A stretch of DNA of 64,000 nucleotides from Brevundimonas sp. LM2 (GTDB taxonomy: Bacteria > Pseudomonadota > Alphaproteobacteria > Caulobacterales > Caulobacteraceae): NCBI RefSeq assembly GCF_002002865.1, contig NZ_CP019508.1, positions 1,766,501-1,830,500 on the forward strand, in the 5' to 3' direction. The translations under genes were made by a program, and so were the position numbers. The notes beneath the pieces were generated by a model that saw only the letters and a list, made by a program, of their open reading frames with translations, had not been told where the DNA came from and ran no database searches. This document shows positions 1-10,302 of this stretch, in pieces. How positions within the stretch are numbered: position 1 is the stretch's first letter; every line of letters starts with the position of its first letter.

Positions 1-219
1 CCGGTGCGCCTGACGCACGCTGCCGATCTCGGCTCGCAGCGCCTTGCGTTCGGCGATGCCGGTGAAGATGGCATGGGCCGCCCCCAGGATGCCCAGCACG
101 CCGAGGGTCGCGGCCGCCCCAGCACCGACCCCGAGACCGGCCCGCCACAGAAAGGCGCCGACCGTCATCGCCAGAAAGACGTAGCCGAAAAACAGGAAAC
201 CGTTGGTCAGTGTGCGCAT
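1..219 (-). CDS. N-terminal fragment of a two-TM membrane protein (possibly TipF-like)
   Basis: Partial gene: the ATG is at 217-219 on the minus strand and the frame runs off the window edge after 73 codons. The visible part has two hydrophobic segments (about residues 6-24 and 30-52) with a very short turn, followed by a polar, charged helix rich in R, E and A that looks like the start of a coiled coil. Caulobacterales TipF, a flagellar EAL-type c-di-GMP receptor, has this N-terminal architecture, so it is a candidate, but no EAL sequence is in view and the call stays tentative. It is divergent from the SDR gene at 328. Confidence 0.55.
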   Translation of the reverse strand, partial: MRTLTNGFLFFGYVFLAMTVGAFLWRAGLGVGAGAAATLGVLGILGAAHAIFTGIAERKALRAEIGSVRQAHR

Positions 220-327
220 GGGAACGGGGCTGTCCGTCTTCCCGGATGGAATCGGTCGAGTATCAGGCTATCAGGACGCAACGGCTAGGGCGCGCGGTAA
301 GAATGCGCTCCAAATCAGAGGATACGC

Positions 328-1098
328 ATGGAACTGTTCGATCTGACCGGCAAGGTCGCCATCATCACCGGCTCGTCCAAGGGCATCGGCAGGGCCATCG
401 CCGTACGGCTGGCCGAGCACGGGGCCCGGGTGGTGATCTCCTCGCGCAAGGCCGGGCCCTGCGACGAGGTCGCGGGGGCGCTCAATGCCCGATACGGCGA
501 GGGGCGGGCGATCGCCATTCCAGCCAATATCGCCTCGAAGGAGGATCTGCAGCGGCTGGTGGACGAGACCATGGCGGCCTGGGGACAGATCGACATCCTG
601 ATCTGCAATGCGGCGTCCAATCCCTATGCGGGGCCGATGGCGGGAATTTCCGACGATCAGTTCAACAAGATCCTGCAGAACAACGTGGTCTCCAACCACT
701 GGCTGATCCAGATGGTGGCGCCGCAGATGCTGGAGCGGAAGTCCGGCGCGATCACCGTGGTGTCGTCGATCGGCGGGCTGCGTGGCAACGCCCTGATCGG
801 GGCCTATAACATCTCCAAGGCCGCCGACATGCAGCTGGTGCGCAACCTGGCGGTCGAATGGGGACCGTCGAACGTGCGCGTCAACTGCATCGCCCCGGGC
901 CTGGTCCAGACGGACTTCGCCAAATACCTGTGGGAGAACCCCGAGATCCTGAAGGTGGCCACCGACCCGGCGCCCCTGCGCCGCATCGGCCAGCCGGACG
1001 AGATCGCCGGGGCGGCGGTCTATCTGTCGTCGCCGGCGTCCGCCTATATGACCGGCCAGACCCTGGTCGTGGACGGCGGGATCACCATTGCCTGGTGA
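328..1098 (+). CDS. SDR family NAD(P)-dependent oxidoreductase
   Basis: Classical short-chain dehydrogenase/reductase of 256 residues, the usual family length. The Rossmann nucleotide-binding motif TGSSKGIG is at residues 14-21, the NAAS motif is near 94, and the catalytic set is Ser147, Tyr160 and Lys164 in the YxxxK arrangement. The C-terminal VDGG tail is typical of FabG-like enzymes. No signal peptide is seen, so it should act in the cytoplasm. The substrate cannot be told from sequence; FabG-like or acyl-CoA-linked reductions are common in this group. The stop overlaps the proposed start of the acyltransferase gene, suggesting co-transcription. Confidence 0.9.
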   Translation: MELFDLTGKVAIITGSSKGIGRAIAVRLAEHGARVVISSRKAGPCDEVAGALNARYGEGRAIAIPANIASKEDLQRLVDETMAAWGQIDILICNAASNPYAGPMAGISDDQFNKILQNNVVSNHWLIQMVAPQMLERKSGAITVVSSIGGLRGNALIGAYNISKAADMQLVRNLAVEWGPSNVRVNCIAPGLVQTDFAKYLWENPEILKVATDPAPLRRIGQPDEIAGAAVYLSSPASAYMTGQTLVVDGGITIAW

Positions 1099-2038
1099 GG
1101 TCCCCCCCCGGACCGGTCTGCGTCAGGACCTGACGTGGCGGATGGAGGCCGTGGCCTTCGCCGGCTTCGTCGGTCTGATGCGGCTGATCGGCCTGGAGGC
1201 GGCGTCCAATCTCGGGGGCTGGCTGCTGCGGACCCTGGGCCCGCGCGTCGGCACGCATCGCACGGTCATGCGCAATCTGCGGATCGCCTTTCCGGACATG
1301 GATCCGCTGGAGCGGGATCGGCTGGCGCGCGACCAGTGGGAACAGACGGGTCGGACCTTCGCCGAGACCGCCGTCATGGACCAGCTGACCCCGGCATCCG
1401 GCCGGATCGAGATCGTCGGGGCCGACCGGTTGGAGGCCATCCGCGCCTCGGGGCGACCGGTCGTCTTCGTCTCGGGGCATATGGCCAATATCGAGACCAT
1501 GGCGGCCGTTCTGGTGGCCTCGGGCATCCCGGTGCAGGTCACCTATCGCCCCGCCAACAACCCCTATGTCGATGCCCAGATCCGCGCGGCGCGGGCCCGG
1601 TACGGGGTGCGGCTGTTCGCGCCCAAGGGCGGCGACGGCGCGCGCGAGCTGCTGGCCGGCCTGGCCCGCGGCGAGAGCGTCGCCCTGATGAACGATCAGA
1701 AATTCTCGGAAGGGCCGGAGGTCACGTTCTTCGGTCAGCCGGTCAATGCGGCGCCCGGGCCGACGCGTCTGGCCCTGCGGTTCGGCACCGTGCTGCAGCC
1801 GATGTCGGTGGTTCGATTGCCGGGCGTCCGCTTTCGCGTGACCGCCCATGAGCCGATCGCGGTGGGCGGCGCGGGAGACCGGCCGACGGACATCGTCCGG
1901 GGCGTCCAGTCCATCACCACCTTCATCGAGGATCGCGTTCGGGCGCATCCGGTGGACTGGTTCTGGGTCCATCGCCGCTGGCCGGACCGGGTCTATGCCG
2001 CGCTGGAGTCCAGGGAATCGAGCACCTCGTCCGCCTGA
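1088..2038 (+). CDS. LpxL/HtrB-type lysophospholipid acyltransferase
   Basis: Membrane-associated acyltransferase of the lipid A lauroyl/myristoyl transferase family. It has the H-x4-E catalytic pair (His131 and Glu136 in SGHMANIE), the NDQKF-type motif after residue 190 and the family-typical C-terminal WFWVHRRWP. A hydrophobic stretch lies near residues 21-35. The chosen start is a TTG at 1088 that overlaps the SDR stop by 11 bases, because family members carry an Arg-rich segment before the first ATG-encoded Met at 1142. The true start could lie between these points. Its 3' end overlaps the convergent receiver gene by 46 bases. Confidence 0.85.
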   Translation: MPGEVPPRTGLRQDLTWRMEAVAFAGFVGLMRLIGLEAASNLGGWLLRTLGPRVGTHRTVMRNLRIAFPDMDPLERDRLARDQWEQTGRTFAETAVMDQLTPASGRIEIVGADRLEAIRASGRPVVFVSGHMANIETMAAVLVASGIPVQVTYRPANNPYVDAQIRAARARYGVRLFAPKGGDGARELLAGLARGESVALMNDQKFSEGPEVTFFGQPVNAAPGPTRLALRFGTVLQPMSVVRLPGVRFRVTAHEPIAVGGAGDRPTDIVRGVQSITTFIEDRVRAHPVDWFWVHRRWPDRVYAALESRESSTSSA

Positions 2039-2520
2039 TCCGTGGCGCGCCGCATCGGCCCGTCGTAGGCGTCCGAGCGCTTGCGCCGCCGATCGGGGCC
2101 GAAATAGTCATCGGTCTTCACGAAGGCGCGCGGACGCAGGATGACCGCCTGGATGCGGTCGAACACGGCCTTGGCGGTGATGGGCTTGACGACGAACTCC
2201 GTCACCCCGGCGTCGCGGGCCTCGTACACACGCGATTTCTCGGAATGGCCGGTCATCATAATGATCGGCAGGTAGGGGTTGGTGCTGTCGGGGCTGTTGC
2301 GCACCAGTCGGGTAAAGGCCACGCCGTCCAGCGGGAACATGTTGAAGTCCACGATCGCCAAGTCGACGTCGTGCAGCCGCAGCGCCTCCAGGGCCATGGC
2401 GCCGTCGGATACCTCGCGGATCCGCCGGATGCCGGCGGACTGCAGGATCGCCGACGTGATCGCGCGCATGTGCGGATTGTCGTCGATCAGCAAAACATTG
2501 AGCGATTGGAGGGCGGACAT
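1993..2520 (-). CDS. Single-domain response regulator
   Basis: A 175-residue receiver protein with no output domain. The acidic pocket is Asp13/Asp14, the phospho-acceptor is Asp58 in VDFNM, and the switch residues are Thr90 (MMTGH) and Lys112 (VKPIT). After the receiver fold there is a basic tail containing FGPDRRRK, which is common in CheY-like single-domain regulators of alphaproteobacteria. No cognate kinase is next to it. It probably passes a phosphoryl group or binds a target such as a kinase or a motor or polarity protein. The partner is unknown. Confidence 0.88.
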   Translation of the reverse strand: MSALQSLNVLLIDDNPHMRAITSAILQSAGIRRIREVSDGAMALEALRLHDVDLAIVDFNMFPLDGVAFTRLVRNSPDSTNPYLPIIMMTGHSEKSRVYEARDAGVTEFVVKPITAKAVFDRIQAVILRPRAFVKTDDYFGPDRRRKRSDAYDGPMRRATDQADEVLDSLDSSAA

Positions 2521-2607
2521 GAAACCGAAATGCTGGACGTCGCCGTGGCGCCGGGCGGGTCGGTCAGTTTACGACCAAAGCCGTCCACGGTCCATGCGCC
2601 TGCCGAC

Positions 2608-2802
2608 TTACGCCTCGACCATCCGCGCCAGGGCCTCGGTCGGTCCGGCATAGGCTTCCTGCCGTTCGGCGGACCAGTAGCGCAGCGTCTCGAGCGGAAT
2701 GGAACGGCCGCTGACCGCGCACAGGACGAAAGGGCCAGGTTTCAGCACGGCGAACTCGCCGTCGCCATAGTGCAGGGTCGCGGGGAGGGGGGACGGGATC
2801 AT
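2608..2802 (-). CDS. DUF2093 domain protein
   Basis: A small cytoplasmic protein of 64 residues matching the DUF2093 pattern: a Gly-Asp-Gly turn, the core FVLCAVSG, then IPLETLRYWS and RQEAY near the C-terminus. DUF2093 proteins are short (about 60-75 residues), widespread in alphaproteobacteria and have no known function. The gene lies between the receiver gene and the broken DUF2164 gene, on the same strand as both. Confidence 0.8.
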   Translation of the reverse strand: MIPSPLPATLHYGDGEFAVLKPGPFVLCAVSGRSIPLETLRYWSAERQEAYAGPTEALARMVEA

Positions 2803-2837
2803 CAGACCATCCTAGCGATCTCGGCCCTATCTGGCTA

Positions 2838-3085
2838 TCAGGCCGGCGGTCGCCGCTCCAGCGCGAAGACCGCATCGGCCAGTTCCTCGACCTTGCGGGC
2901 GATCAGGGCCAGGCGTGGTAGAGGCCGCGATTGTAGATGGCGTGTCCCAGGTCGCGCGCCATGAAATCCAGCAGGATCGACGCCTGGAGCGCACCGATCT
3001 CGATATCCATCTCGTCGCGCAGGAAGGCCTGAAGCCGCGGTGCCAGATCCGCCGTCTCCTCCTTCGAGAAGGCCACGGGCTTCAC
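2838..3085 (-). pseudogene. DUF2164 family gene broken by a one-base frameshift
   Basis: Starting at a GTG at 3083-3085, which overlaps the ABC-F stop as GTGA, the frame encodes a clear DUF2164 N-terminal half (FSKEE near the start, then RDEMDIEIGALQ, LLDFMARDLG and YNRGLY). It hits a stop at 2903-2905 just after that. The expected C-terminal half (ALIARKVEELADAVFALE) continues in the neighbouring frame from about 2912 to a stop at 2838-2840. One missing base near 2910-2916 explains the break; restoring it would give an 82-residue protein, the normal family length. It is either a real pseudogene or a base-calling error. The function of DUF2164 is unknown. Confidence 0.8.
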
Positions 3086-4965
3086 GCCGTGACCTCGGCC
3101 AGAGTCTCCTCCGCCGCCATCCAGGCAGCCTCGGCGGCTTCCAGATCCGTCTGGGTCCTGGCCCGGGCGCGGGTCAGGCCTTCCAGCGCCTTGGGGTTGG
3201 AGACCGCCGCATTGGAAAGGTCGTCGTCGATACGCGCGATCTCGGCGGTCAGGGCGACGACGCGCTCCTCCGCCTTTTTCACCGCGTGGCGAAGGGTGGA
3301 GGGCGAGGGGCCGGATCTCTTGCCCTGAGGCTTGGCGACCGGCGCGGCGATGACGGCGGCCTCTTCCTTCTTGATCTGGCTCGGTTTGACGGCATCCCGC
3401 TTGGCCCGGTCGAGGACGAACCGGGCATAGTCGTCCATATCGCCGTCGAACGGCTTCACCGTGCCGTCGGCGGCCAGCCACAACCGGTCGGCCACCATCT
3501 CCATCAGCGAACGGTCGTGGGTGATCAGGATGACCGCGCCGTTGTAGTCGTTCAGGGCGTCCAGCAACGCCCGGCGGCTGTCGATGTCGAGGTGGTTGGT
3601 CGGCTCGTCGAGGATCAGGACGTGGGGCGCGTCCATGGCCACCATGTTCAGCAGCAGGCGCGCGCGCTCGCCGCCCGACAGGCTGGCGACGGTGGTTTCC
3701 TGTTTCTCGTAGTTCAGGCCGAACTGGGCCAGTTTGGAACGGCGGCCGGCCTCGGTCGCGTCCGGCATGGCGCGGCGGATGATCTCCAGCGGCGTGTCCG
3801 TCGGATCCATGGCCTCGATCTGGTGCTGGTGGAACCAGCCGACCCGCATCTTGCGGTCGCGGTGCAGTTCGCCGTCCGAGACGTTCAGGGCCCCGGCGAT
3901 CATCTTGGCGAAAGTCGACTTGCCCGCGCCGTTTACCCCCAGCAGGCCGATGCGGTCGTCCAGGTCCATGCGCAGGTTGAGGTTCTTCAGGATCGACCGC
4001 CCGGCCTCATAGCCGACATTGGCGCGCTCAAGCCGGATCAGGGGCGGGGCCAGGGGCCGGGGCGGCGAGGGCAGGGTGAAGGGGGCGACGCGTTCCTCGA
4101 TCGTGGTCGAGACGGGCTGCATCTTGGCCAGACGCTTCATGCGCGACTGGGCCTGGGCCGCCTTGGAGGCCTTGGCCTTGAACCGGTCGACGAAGGCCTG
4201 GAGGTGGGCGCGTTCGGCGTCCTGCTTGGCCTTGGCCGACAGCTGCAGCCGGGCTTTCTCGGCCCGGGCCTGTTCGAACTGGTCGTAGTTGCCGGTGTAG
4301 ATTTCCAGCTTGCGGTTGGCCAGGTGCAGGATGTGGGTGCAGACCTCGTTCAGCATCTCGCGGTCGTGGGAGATGATCAGGGCCGTCGCTGGATATTTCT
4401 TCAGCCGGGCCTCCAGCCACAGCGCCCCTTCCAGATCGAGATAGTTGGTCGGTTCGTCCAGCAGCAGCATGTCCGGCTGGGCGAACAGGGCCGCGGCCAG
4501 GGCGACGCGCATGCGCCAGCCGCCCGAGAACTCCGACATCGGCCGCTGCTGGTTCTCATGGTCGAAGCCGAGGCCGGCGAGGATCTCGGCCGCGCGTGAG
4601 GGGGCCCCGTCAGCGTCGATCTCGATCAGCCGGGTCCAGATCTCGCCCATCTCCTCGGGCTCGGCGGTTTCCAGCCGGGCCAGCAGGTCGTGGCGCTCGG
4701 TGTCGGCCTCCAGGATGGTCTCGATCACGCTGACGGGCGTGGCCGGGTGCTCCTGATCGACCGAGCCGATGCGGGCGGTCTTGGGCAGGCTGACTTCGTC
4801 GCCGTTGCCGGCCAGCTCGCCCAGAATGATCTTGAACAGAGTCGACTTGCCGATGCCGTTGCGGCCGACCAGCCCGACCTTCGATCCCGGCGGCAGGCTG
4901 ACCGAGGCGTCGTCCAGAAACTGGCGACCCCAGGCGTTGAACGTCAGGTTGGTGATCTGGAGCAT
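3082..4965 (-). CDS. ABC-F family ATPase (Uup/YheS type)
   Basis: A cytoplasmic protein of 627 residues with two tandem ABC ATPase domains and no transmembrane segment, so it is a translation or ribosome-associated ABC-F protein and not a transporter. The first Walker A is GRNGIGKST at residues 34-42 and the second is GVNGAGKST near 345. Signature motifs are FSGGW and LSGGER, and both Walker B motifs end in LDEPTN. The interdomain linker is long and charged. The C-terminus (about 540-627) is predicted coiled coil, as in Uup. The exact subfamily is not certain. It is divergent from ndk. Confidence 0.92.
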   Translation of the reverse strand: MLQITNLTFNAWGRQFLDDASVSLPPGSKVGLVGRNGIGKSTLFKIILGELAGNGDEVSLPKTARIGSVDQEHPATPVSVIETILEADTERHDLLARLETAEPEEMGEIWTRLIEIDADGAPSRAAEILAGLGFDHENQQRPMSEFSGGWRMRVALAAALFAQPDMLLLDEPTNYLDLEGALWLEARLKKYPATALIISHDREMLNEVCTHILHLANRKLEIYTGNYDQFEQARAEKARLQLSAKAKQDAERAHLQAFVDRFKAKASKAAQAQSRMKRLAKMQPVSTTIEERVAPFTLPSPPRPLAPPLIRLERANVGYEAGRSILKNLNLRMDLDDRIGLLGVNGAGKSTFAKMIAGALNVSDGELHRDRKMRVGWFHQHQIEAMDPTDTPLEIIRRAMPDATEAGRRSKLAQFGLNYEKQETTVASLSGGERARLLLNMVAMDAPHVLILDEPTNHLDIDSRRALLDALNDYNGAVILITHDRSLMEMVADRLWLAADGTVKPFDGDMDDYARFVLDRAKRDAVKPSQIKKEEAAVIAAPVAKPQGKRSGPSPSTLRHAVKKAEERVVALTAEIARIDDDLSNAAVSNPKALEGLTRARARTQTDLEAAEAAWMAAEETLAEVTA

Positions 4966-5115
4966 GGTTCAGAGCGTGTCCGAAAGGCGACGACGCCCCT
5001 CAAGCAGCGAGGCAGCGGGTGCCGAGCGTTAGGGGCAAACAAGGAGTGGTTGGAAACCGAGGAGGCGGCGTCTATAAGCCCGCGACCTGCAATCTCCCAA
5101 ACAAGAAGTCTATCC

Positions 5116-5535
5116 ATGACCGAACGCACCTTCTCGATCCTCAAGCCCGACGCCACGCGCCGCAACCTGACCGGCGCCATCAACGCCGTGATCGAGGGTG
5201 CCGGCCTGCGCATCGTCGCTCAGCGTCGCGTGCACCTGACCGAAGATCAGGCCAAGAAATTCTACGAAGTCCACGCCGAGCGCCCCTTCTACGGCGAGTT
5301 GGTCGGACAGATGACGGCCGAACCCGTCGTCGTCCAGGTCCTGGAAGCCGAGGGTGCCGTCGCCAAATACCGCGAAGTCATGGGCGCGACGAACCCCAAG
5401 GACGCCGCCGACGGCACGATCCGCAAGCAGTTCGCCCTGTCGATCGGCGAGAACTCGGTCCACGGCTCGGACTCGGTCGAGAACGCCGGCATCGAGATCG
5501 CCCAGTTCTTCACGGACGACCAGATCGTCGGCTGA
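5116..5535 (+). CDS. ndk: Nucleoside diphosphate kinase
   Basis: A 139-residue NDP kinase that transfers the gamma-phosphate of ATP to NDPs through a phosphohistidine. The phospho-acceptor is His116 in the NSVHGSDS motif. Lys10 and the N-terminal [11 protein letters not shown] block are canonical. The length is the standard bacterial length. A strong rho-independent terminator follows 38 bases after the stop, so this is probably a single-gene transcript, with its promoter in the 150-base gap shared with the ABC-F gene. Confidence 0.97.
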   Translation: MTERTFSILKPDATRRNLTGAINAVIEGAGLRIVAQRRVHLTEDQAKKFYEVHAERPFYGELVGQMTAEPVVVQVLEAEGAVAKYREVMGATNPKDAADGTIRKQFALSIGENSVHGSDSVENAGIEIAQFFTDDQIVG

Positions 5536-5572
5536 CGCCCACGCGCGCTCCGGCGATCGCGTTACCGATTGA

Positions 5573-5605
5573 CCCCGCGGCCGGAACCGGTCGCGGGGCT
5601 TTTCG
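5573..5605 (+). terminator. Rho-independent terminator of ndk
   Basis: Inverted repeat CCCCGCG (5573-5579) and CGCGGGG (5592-5598), with an inner CCGG/CCGG stem around an AA loop, followed by CTTTTCG. It sits 38 bases after the ndk stop. Confidence 0.85.
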
Positions 5606-5638
5606 TTTCGGGATCAGCCTTTTGCATGGAGTAGCCTG

Positions 5639-5842
5639 ATGAAGACCCTGATCCGCCTGACCCCGATCGTCGCCCTCGCCGCCGCCCTGGCCGCATGCGG
5701 CACCACGATGGAACAGCGCGCCGCGACCGGTGCCCTCGGCGGGGCCGTCGCCGGTCAGGTCATCGGCGGAGACACCGGCTCGACCGTCGCGGGCGCCGCC
5801 ATCGGTGGCGTCGCCGGGGCCGCCACCACGCCCCGCCAATAG
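5639..5842 (+). CDS. Small glycine-zipper lipoprotein
   Basis: A 67-residue protein with a signal peptide and lipobox LAAC; lipidation is predicted at Cys20. The mature part is almost entirely a glycine-zipper (GALGGAVAGQVIGG then GAAIGGVAGA), as in the YMGG/Rick_17kDa-type small outer-membrane lipoproteins. No enzymatic motif is present. It is flanked by terminators on both sides and appears to be an independent unit. The biological role is unknown; related proteins stabilise the envelope or pack against membranes. Confidence 0.8.
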   Translation: MKTLIRLTPIVALAAALAACGTTMEQRAATGALGGAVAGQVIGGDTGSTVAGAAIGGVAGAATTPRQ

Positions 5843-5904
5843 AGCGAGCGATCGCGCATCAAGCCGCGCGTGCGCGCGACGGCAAGCGCCTTCGATACAT
5901 GATA

Positions 5905-5931
5905 GGCCCCGGAGTGATCCGGGGCCTTTTT
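5905..5931. terminator. Terminator between lipoprotein gene and purN
   Basis: A perfect 9-bp stem, GGCCCCGGA (5905-5913) with TCCGGGGCC (5918-5926), has a GTGA tetraloop and five Ts at 5927-5931. The T-run serves plus-strand transcription from the lipoprotein gene; the stem may also stop purMN transcripts arriving from the other side. Confidence 0.88.
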
Positions 5932-5954
5932 GTCATCCTACCCGAGGCCGGCCG

Positions 5955-6548
5955 CTAAACCAGGCTCTGACAGAAGTCGGACAGGGCCTGGGGATACAGG
6001 GCATGCTCGGCCTGCAGGACGCGCTGCGCCAGGGTGGCCGCGGTGTCGCCCGGAACGATGGGCACGGCGCGCTGGGCGAGGATCGGGCCTTCGTCCACCC
6101 CCTCGGTGACCAGGTGGATCGTACAGCCCGCCTCGGCGTCGCCCGCCGCCAGGGCCCGGGCGTGTGTGTCGAGGCCCGGGTATTTCGGCAGCAGGCTGGG
6201 ATGGATGTTCAGCATCCGGCCTTCCCAGCGCCCGACCAGCCAGGGCGTCAGCACGCGCATGTAGCCGGCCAAAGCCACCACCTGGACGTCTTTCGCCTCG
6301 AGCTCGGTTTGGAGCGCCGCCTCGTGCGCCGCCCGATCCTTGCCGAAGGGCCGATGATCGACGGCGACGGCGGTCACGCCCTTGGCTTTCGCCACGGCCA
6401 GCCCACCGGCCTCCGGGTCGTTGGACAGGACCAGCACGACCTCGAACGCGGCGCCTGGAACGGTCGCGCGATCAATCAGAGCCGCCATGTTCGACCCGCC
6501 ACCGGAAATTAGGATGGCCACGCGGACGGGTTGGGAGACCGCGTTCAC
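5955..6548 (-). CDS. purN: Phosphoribosylglycinamide formyltransferase
   Basis: GAR transformylase of de novo purine synthesis, using 10-formyl-THF. The N-terminal LISGGGSNM phosphate-binding loop is present, as are the catalytic Asn and His in LNIHPSLLPKYPG and the Asp in VDEGPIL. The start is taken as the GTG at 6546-6548, five bases after the purM stop; it gives 197 residues, the usual length. It is the second gene of a purM-purN operon. Confidence 0.93.
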   Translation of the reverse strand: MNAVSQPVRVAILISGGGSNMAALIDRATVPGAAFEVVLVLSNDPEAGGLAVAKAKGVTAVAVDHRPFGKDRAAHEAALQTELEAKDVQVVALAGYMRVLTPWLVGRWEGRMLNIHPSLLPKYPGLDTHARALAAGDAEAGCTIHLVTEGVDEGPILAQRAVPIVPGDTAATLAQRVLQAEHALYPQALSDFCQSLV

Positions 6549-6553
6549 GGGCG

Positions 6554-7585
<1,032 letters not shown>

Positions 7586-7665
7586 CGCTCACAGGCCTGG
7601 AATCGGTGCGGAAATATGGTCGCGGCTCTTGCCACGACCGTGTTGCCGGGGGCTATAGCATTTCA

Positions 7666-8814
7666 ATGACGCCGATCACCACCAATGACGCGCTGGTCCA
7701 GTTCTGTTCCGATGTCGCGAGTGCCCCGTTTATCGCCGTGGACACCGAGTTCATGCGAGAGACGACCTACTGGCCCAAGCTGTGCCTGATCCAGGCGGCC
7801 ACCGACAAGCATGAGGCGATCATCGATCCCCAGGCCGAAGGGCTGGATCTGACGCCCTTTCTGGACATCTTGCGCGACCCGGCGATCGTGAAGGTGTTTC
7901 ATGCGGCGCGGCAGGACACCGAGATCTTCGTCAAGCTGGGGGCCATGCCCAAGCCGATGTTCGACACCCAGGTCGCGGCCATGGCGGCGGGGTTCGGCGA
8001 TCAGGTCGCCTATGATTCGCTGGTCCGGCAGATGCTGCGCATCGATCTGGACAAGGGCAGCCGTTTCACCGACTGGTCGCGCCGCCCCCTGTCCGAGGCC
8101 CAGCTGACCTATGCCATCGGCGACGTGACCCATCTGGCGGCCCTGTATCCGAAGCTGCGCGACCGTCTGGCGAAGGAGGGGCGTCTGGACTGGGTGACGT
8201 CGGAGATGGAGGATCTGGTCGATCCGGATCTGTACGACACCACGCCGGACAAGGCCTGGAAGCGGCTGAAGCCCAAGAAATACAGCGCCAAATACCTGGC
8301 CGCCTTCAAGGCGACGGCGGTTTGGCGCGAACAGGCGGCGCAGGATCGCGACCAGCCGCGCGGCCGCATCCTGAAGGACGAGGCCATCGACGAGATCGCC
8401 ACCCAGGCCCCGACCGACGTGGAGGCCTTCAACCGCCTGCGCTCCGTGCCCAAGGGCTTCGGCGGCTCGCGGCTGGGGATCGAACTGGCCGAGGAACTGA
8501 AACGGGTCCTGCTGGACCCCGAGGCCCATGCGCCCAAGATGGACCGGCCGGCGCACAATCAGCCGGCCGCCCCTTCGGTGGTGGAGCTGCTGAAGGTGCT
8601 GCTGAAGGCCAAGAGCGACAATGCCGGCGTGGCCTCCAAGCTGATCGCCAACGTCTCCGACCTGGAGAAGATCGCCATTTCGGACGCGGCGGACGTGGAC
8701 GCCCTGAAGGGCTGGCGGCGTCAGCTGTTCGGCGAGGACGCACTGAAGCTCAAACGCGGCGAGATCGCCCTGGTGCTGAACGGGGCCCGGGTCGAGGTCG
8801 TGGAGATCGAATAG
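7666..8814 (+). CDS. rnd: Ribonuclease D
   Basis: A 382-residue 3'-5' exoribonuclease of the DEDDy family involved in tRNA and stable RNA processing. The metal-binding Asp26 and Glu28 are in VDTEF, the second motif is in the FHAARQDTEI region, and the third motif is around the YAIGDVTHL segment with the Tyr and Asp. A C-terminal HRDC domain follows. The ATG at 7666 is chosen because the family N-terminus begins right there. Its stop directly abuts the ppx stop on the other strand with no spacer. Confidence 0.93.
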   Translation: MTPITTNDALVQFCSDVASAPFIAVDTEFMRETTYWPKLCLIQAATDKHEAIIDPQAEGLDLTPFLDILRDPAIVKVFHAARQDTEIFVKLGAMPKPMFDTQVAAMAAGFGDQVAYDSLVRQMLRIDLDKGSRFTDWSRRPLSEAQLTYAIGDVTHLAALYPKLRDRLAKEGRLDWVTSEMEDLVDPDLYDTTPDKAWKRLKPKKYSAKYLAAFKATAVWREQAAQDRDQPRGRILKDEAIDEIATQAPTDVEAFNRLRSVPKGFGGSRLGIELAEELKRVLLDPEAHAPKMDRPAHNQPAAPSVVELLKVLLKAKSDNAGVASKLIANVSDLEKIAISDAADVDALKGWRRQLFGEDALKLKRGEIALVLNGARVEVVEIE

Positions 8815-10302
8815 TCAGATCTCCAGCTTGAGCCCCATGGCCTCCGCCAGACCCTTGGCGCGGCGGCGGGTCTGTTCGCCCAGCAAGACATCGGCATAGC
8901 CGTCCGAGGCGGTCAGCTTCAGCGCGCCGTGATCCACAGTCAGCGAGGCGTTGGCCAGCAGCTGCGGCGAACGCCCGGACAGGTCGCAGCCCAGGCGCAT
9001 GGCCAGACCCAGGGCCCGGGCCCCGGCGCGGGCTTCCTCGCTCAACAGACGGTCGGCGGCCTTGGGGTCCGGGGTCGCGGCATTGCCGCCGTAGCGGGCG
9101 TTGAGGGCACAAGCGAGCCAGACCCGTTCGGGGTGCGTCTGGCCGGGGATCGGAGCCCGAAGGACCTGGTCGAAGACCAACTCCAGCCGATGATCCGGAT
9201 GCAGCCGCGCGCCCAGGTCCGCCAGACGACAGGCGGCGGCGGCCAGGATGGGATCGCGCTCGGGACCGAAGGCGCTGGGCAGGGCGGCGATCACGTCGGC
9301 CAGCCAGGCGTTGAGGGCGGCGGGCAGGGCGGGCGAGATGCCCTGACGGCCGCCCAGGGCCGCGCAGCCCGCGATCAGCGGATCGGCGGCCGGCTCGTCC
9401 CGATCCAGGGTTTCGTAAAGCAGACCCTCGCGCAGGCCCCAGGCCGAGAAGACCACCGTCTTCAGCGACAGGGCCTCGATCAGTCCCTCGAGCACCAGGG
9501 CGGCATAGGGCAGGGTCTCGGCCCGGCGCTTGGACACCCCCGGCAGTCGGTCGAGCGAGGCCTTCGACTGCTGGGCCACCAGACGCGCCACGCCGCGGGC
9601 GTCCTCGGCGGTCATCGCGTACTGGTGCACGATGCGCAGGGGATAGCCGCTCATTTCCATGTGCAGCTGGGCCAGCGAGCGCCAGCCACCGCCGACGGCG
9701 TGCAGCTCCTCGCTGGCGAATTGCGCGACGGCCGGTTTGAGCCGCTCGGCGATGACGTCCCGGAGACGTCCGGCGTCGAACCCCGCCGGATCCGCCAGGG
9801 CGAAGGGCCCCAGCGGCAGGGTGATGCCCGGCTCGGCCTTGCCGTTGCCGATGCGAATCAGCTCCAGGCTGGACCCACCCATGTCGGCGGCCAGCCCCTG
9901 GGCGCGCGGATTGCCCGCCATGACGCCGAGCGCCGAATAGTGGGCCTCCTCCTCGCCGGTCAGGACCCGGACCTGCAGCCCCGTCTCGGCCGCGACCCGG
10001 CCGCAGAAATCGGGACCGTCCTCGGCCTCGCGCACCGCGGCCGTCGCCGCCACGAAGGTATAGGCCGGCCGCACGCCTTCCAGCACGGCGGCGAACCGGC
10101 GCAGGGCGGTCATGGCCAGCTCGACCCCCGGCACCGACAGCCGGCCCGTATCGGACAGGTCGCGACCGAGGCCGGCCAGGACCTTTTCGTTGAAAACCGT
10201 CCAGATGGCGCGGCCTTCCAGTCGGTAGAGCACCATACGGACCGAGTTGGAGCCGATGTCGATGACAGCCGCCTCGCGGGGGGCGGACCAGGCGTCGGTC
10301 AT
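8815..10302 (-). CDS. ppx: Exopolyphosphatase / guanosine pentaphosphatase family
   Basis: A 495-residue Ppx/GppA protein of the actin-like ATPase fold. It carries [13 protein letters not shown] for phosphate binding, then the AATAAVREA and [12 protein letters not shown] segments and the [10 protein letters not shown] motif. A C-terminal helical HD-like domain fills about residues 310-495. It degrades polyphosphate or pppGpp. The start codon overlaps the ppk stop as ATGA, so the two are translationally coupled: synthesis and degradation of polyP on one transcript. Confidence 0.92.
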   Translation of the reverse strand: MTDAWSAPREAAVIDIGSNSVRMVLYRLEGRAIWTVFNEKVLAGLGRDLSDTGRLSVPGVELAMTALRRFAAVLEGVRPAYTFVAATAAVREAEDGPDFCGRVAAETGLQVRVLTGEEEAHYSALGVMAGNPRAQGLAADMGGSSLELIRIGNGKAEPGITLPLGPFALADPAGFDAGRLRDVIAERLKPAVAQFASEELHAVGGGWRSLAQLHMEMSGYPLRIVHQYAMTAEDARGVARLVAQQSKASLDRLPGVSKRRAETLPYAALVLEGLIEALSLKTVVFSAWGLREGLLYETLDRDEPAADPLIAGCAALGGRQGISPALPAALNAWLADVIAALPSAFGPERDPILAAAACRLADLGARLHPDHRLELVFDQVLRAPIPGQTHPERVWLACALNARYGGNAATPDPKAADRLLSEEARAGARALGLAMRLGCDLSGRSPQLLANASLTVDHGALKLTASDGYADVLLGEQTRRRAKGLAEAMGLKLEI

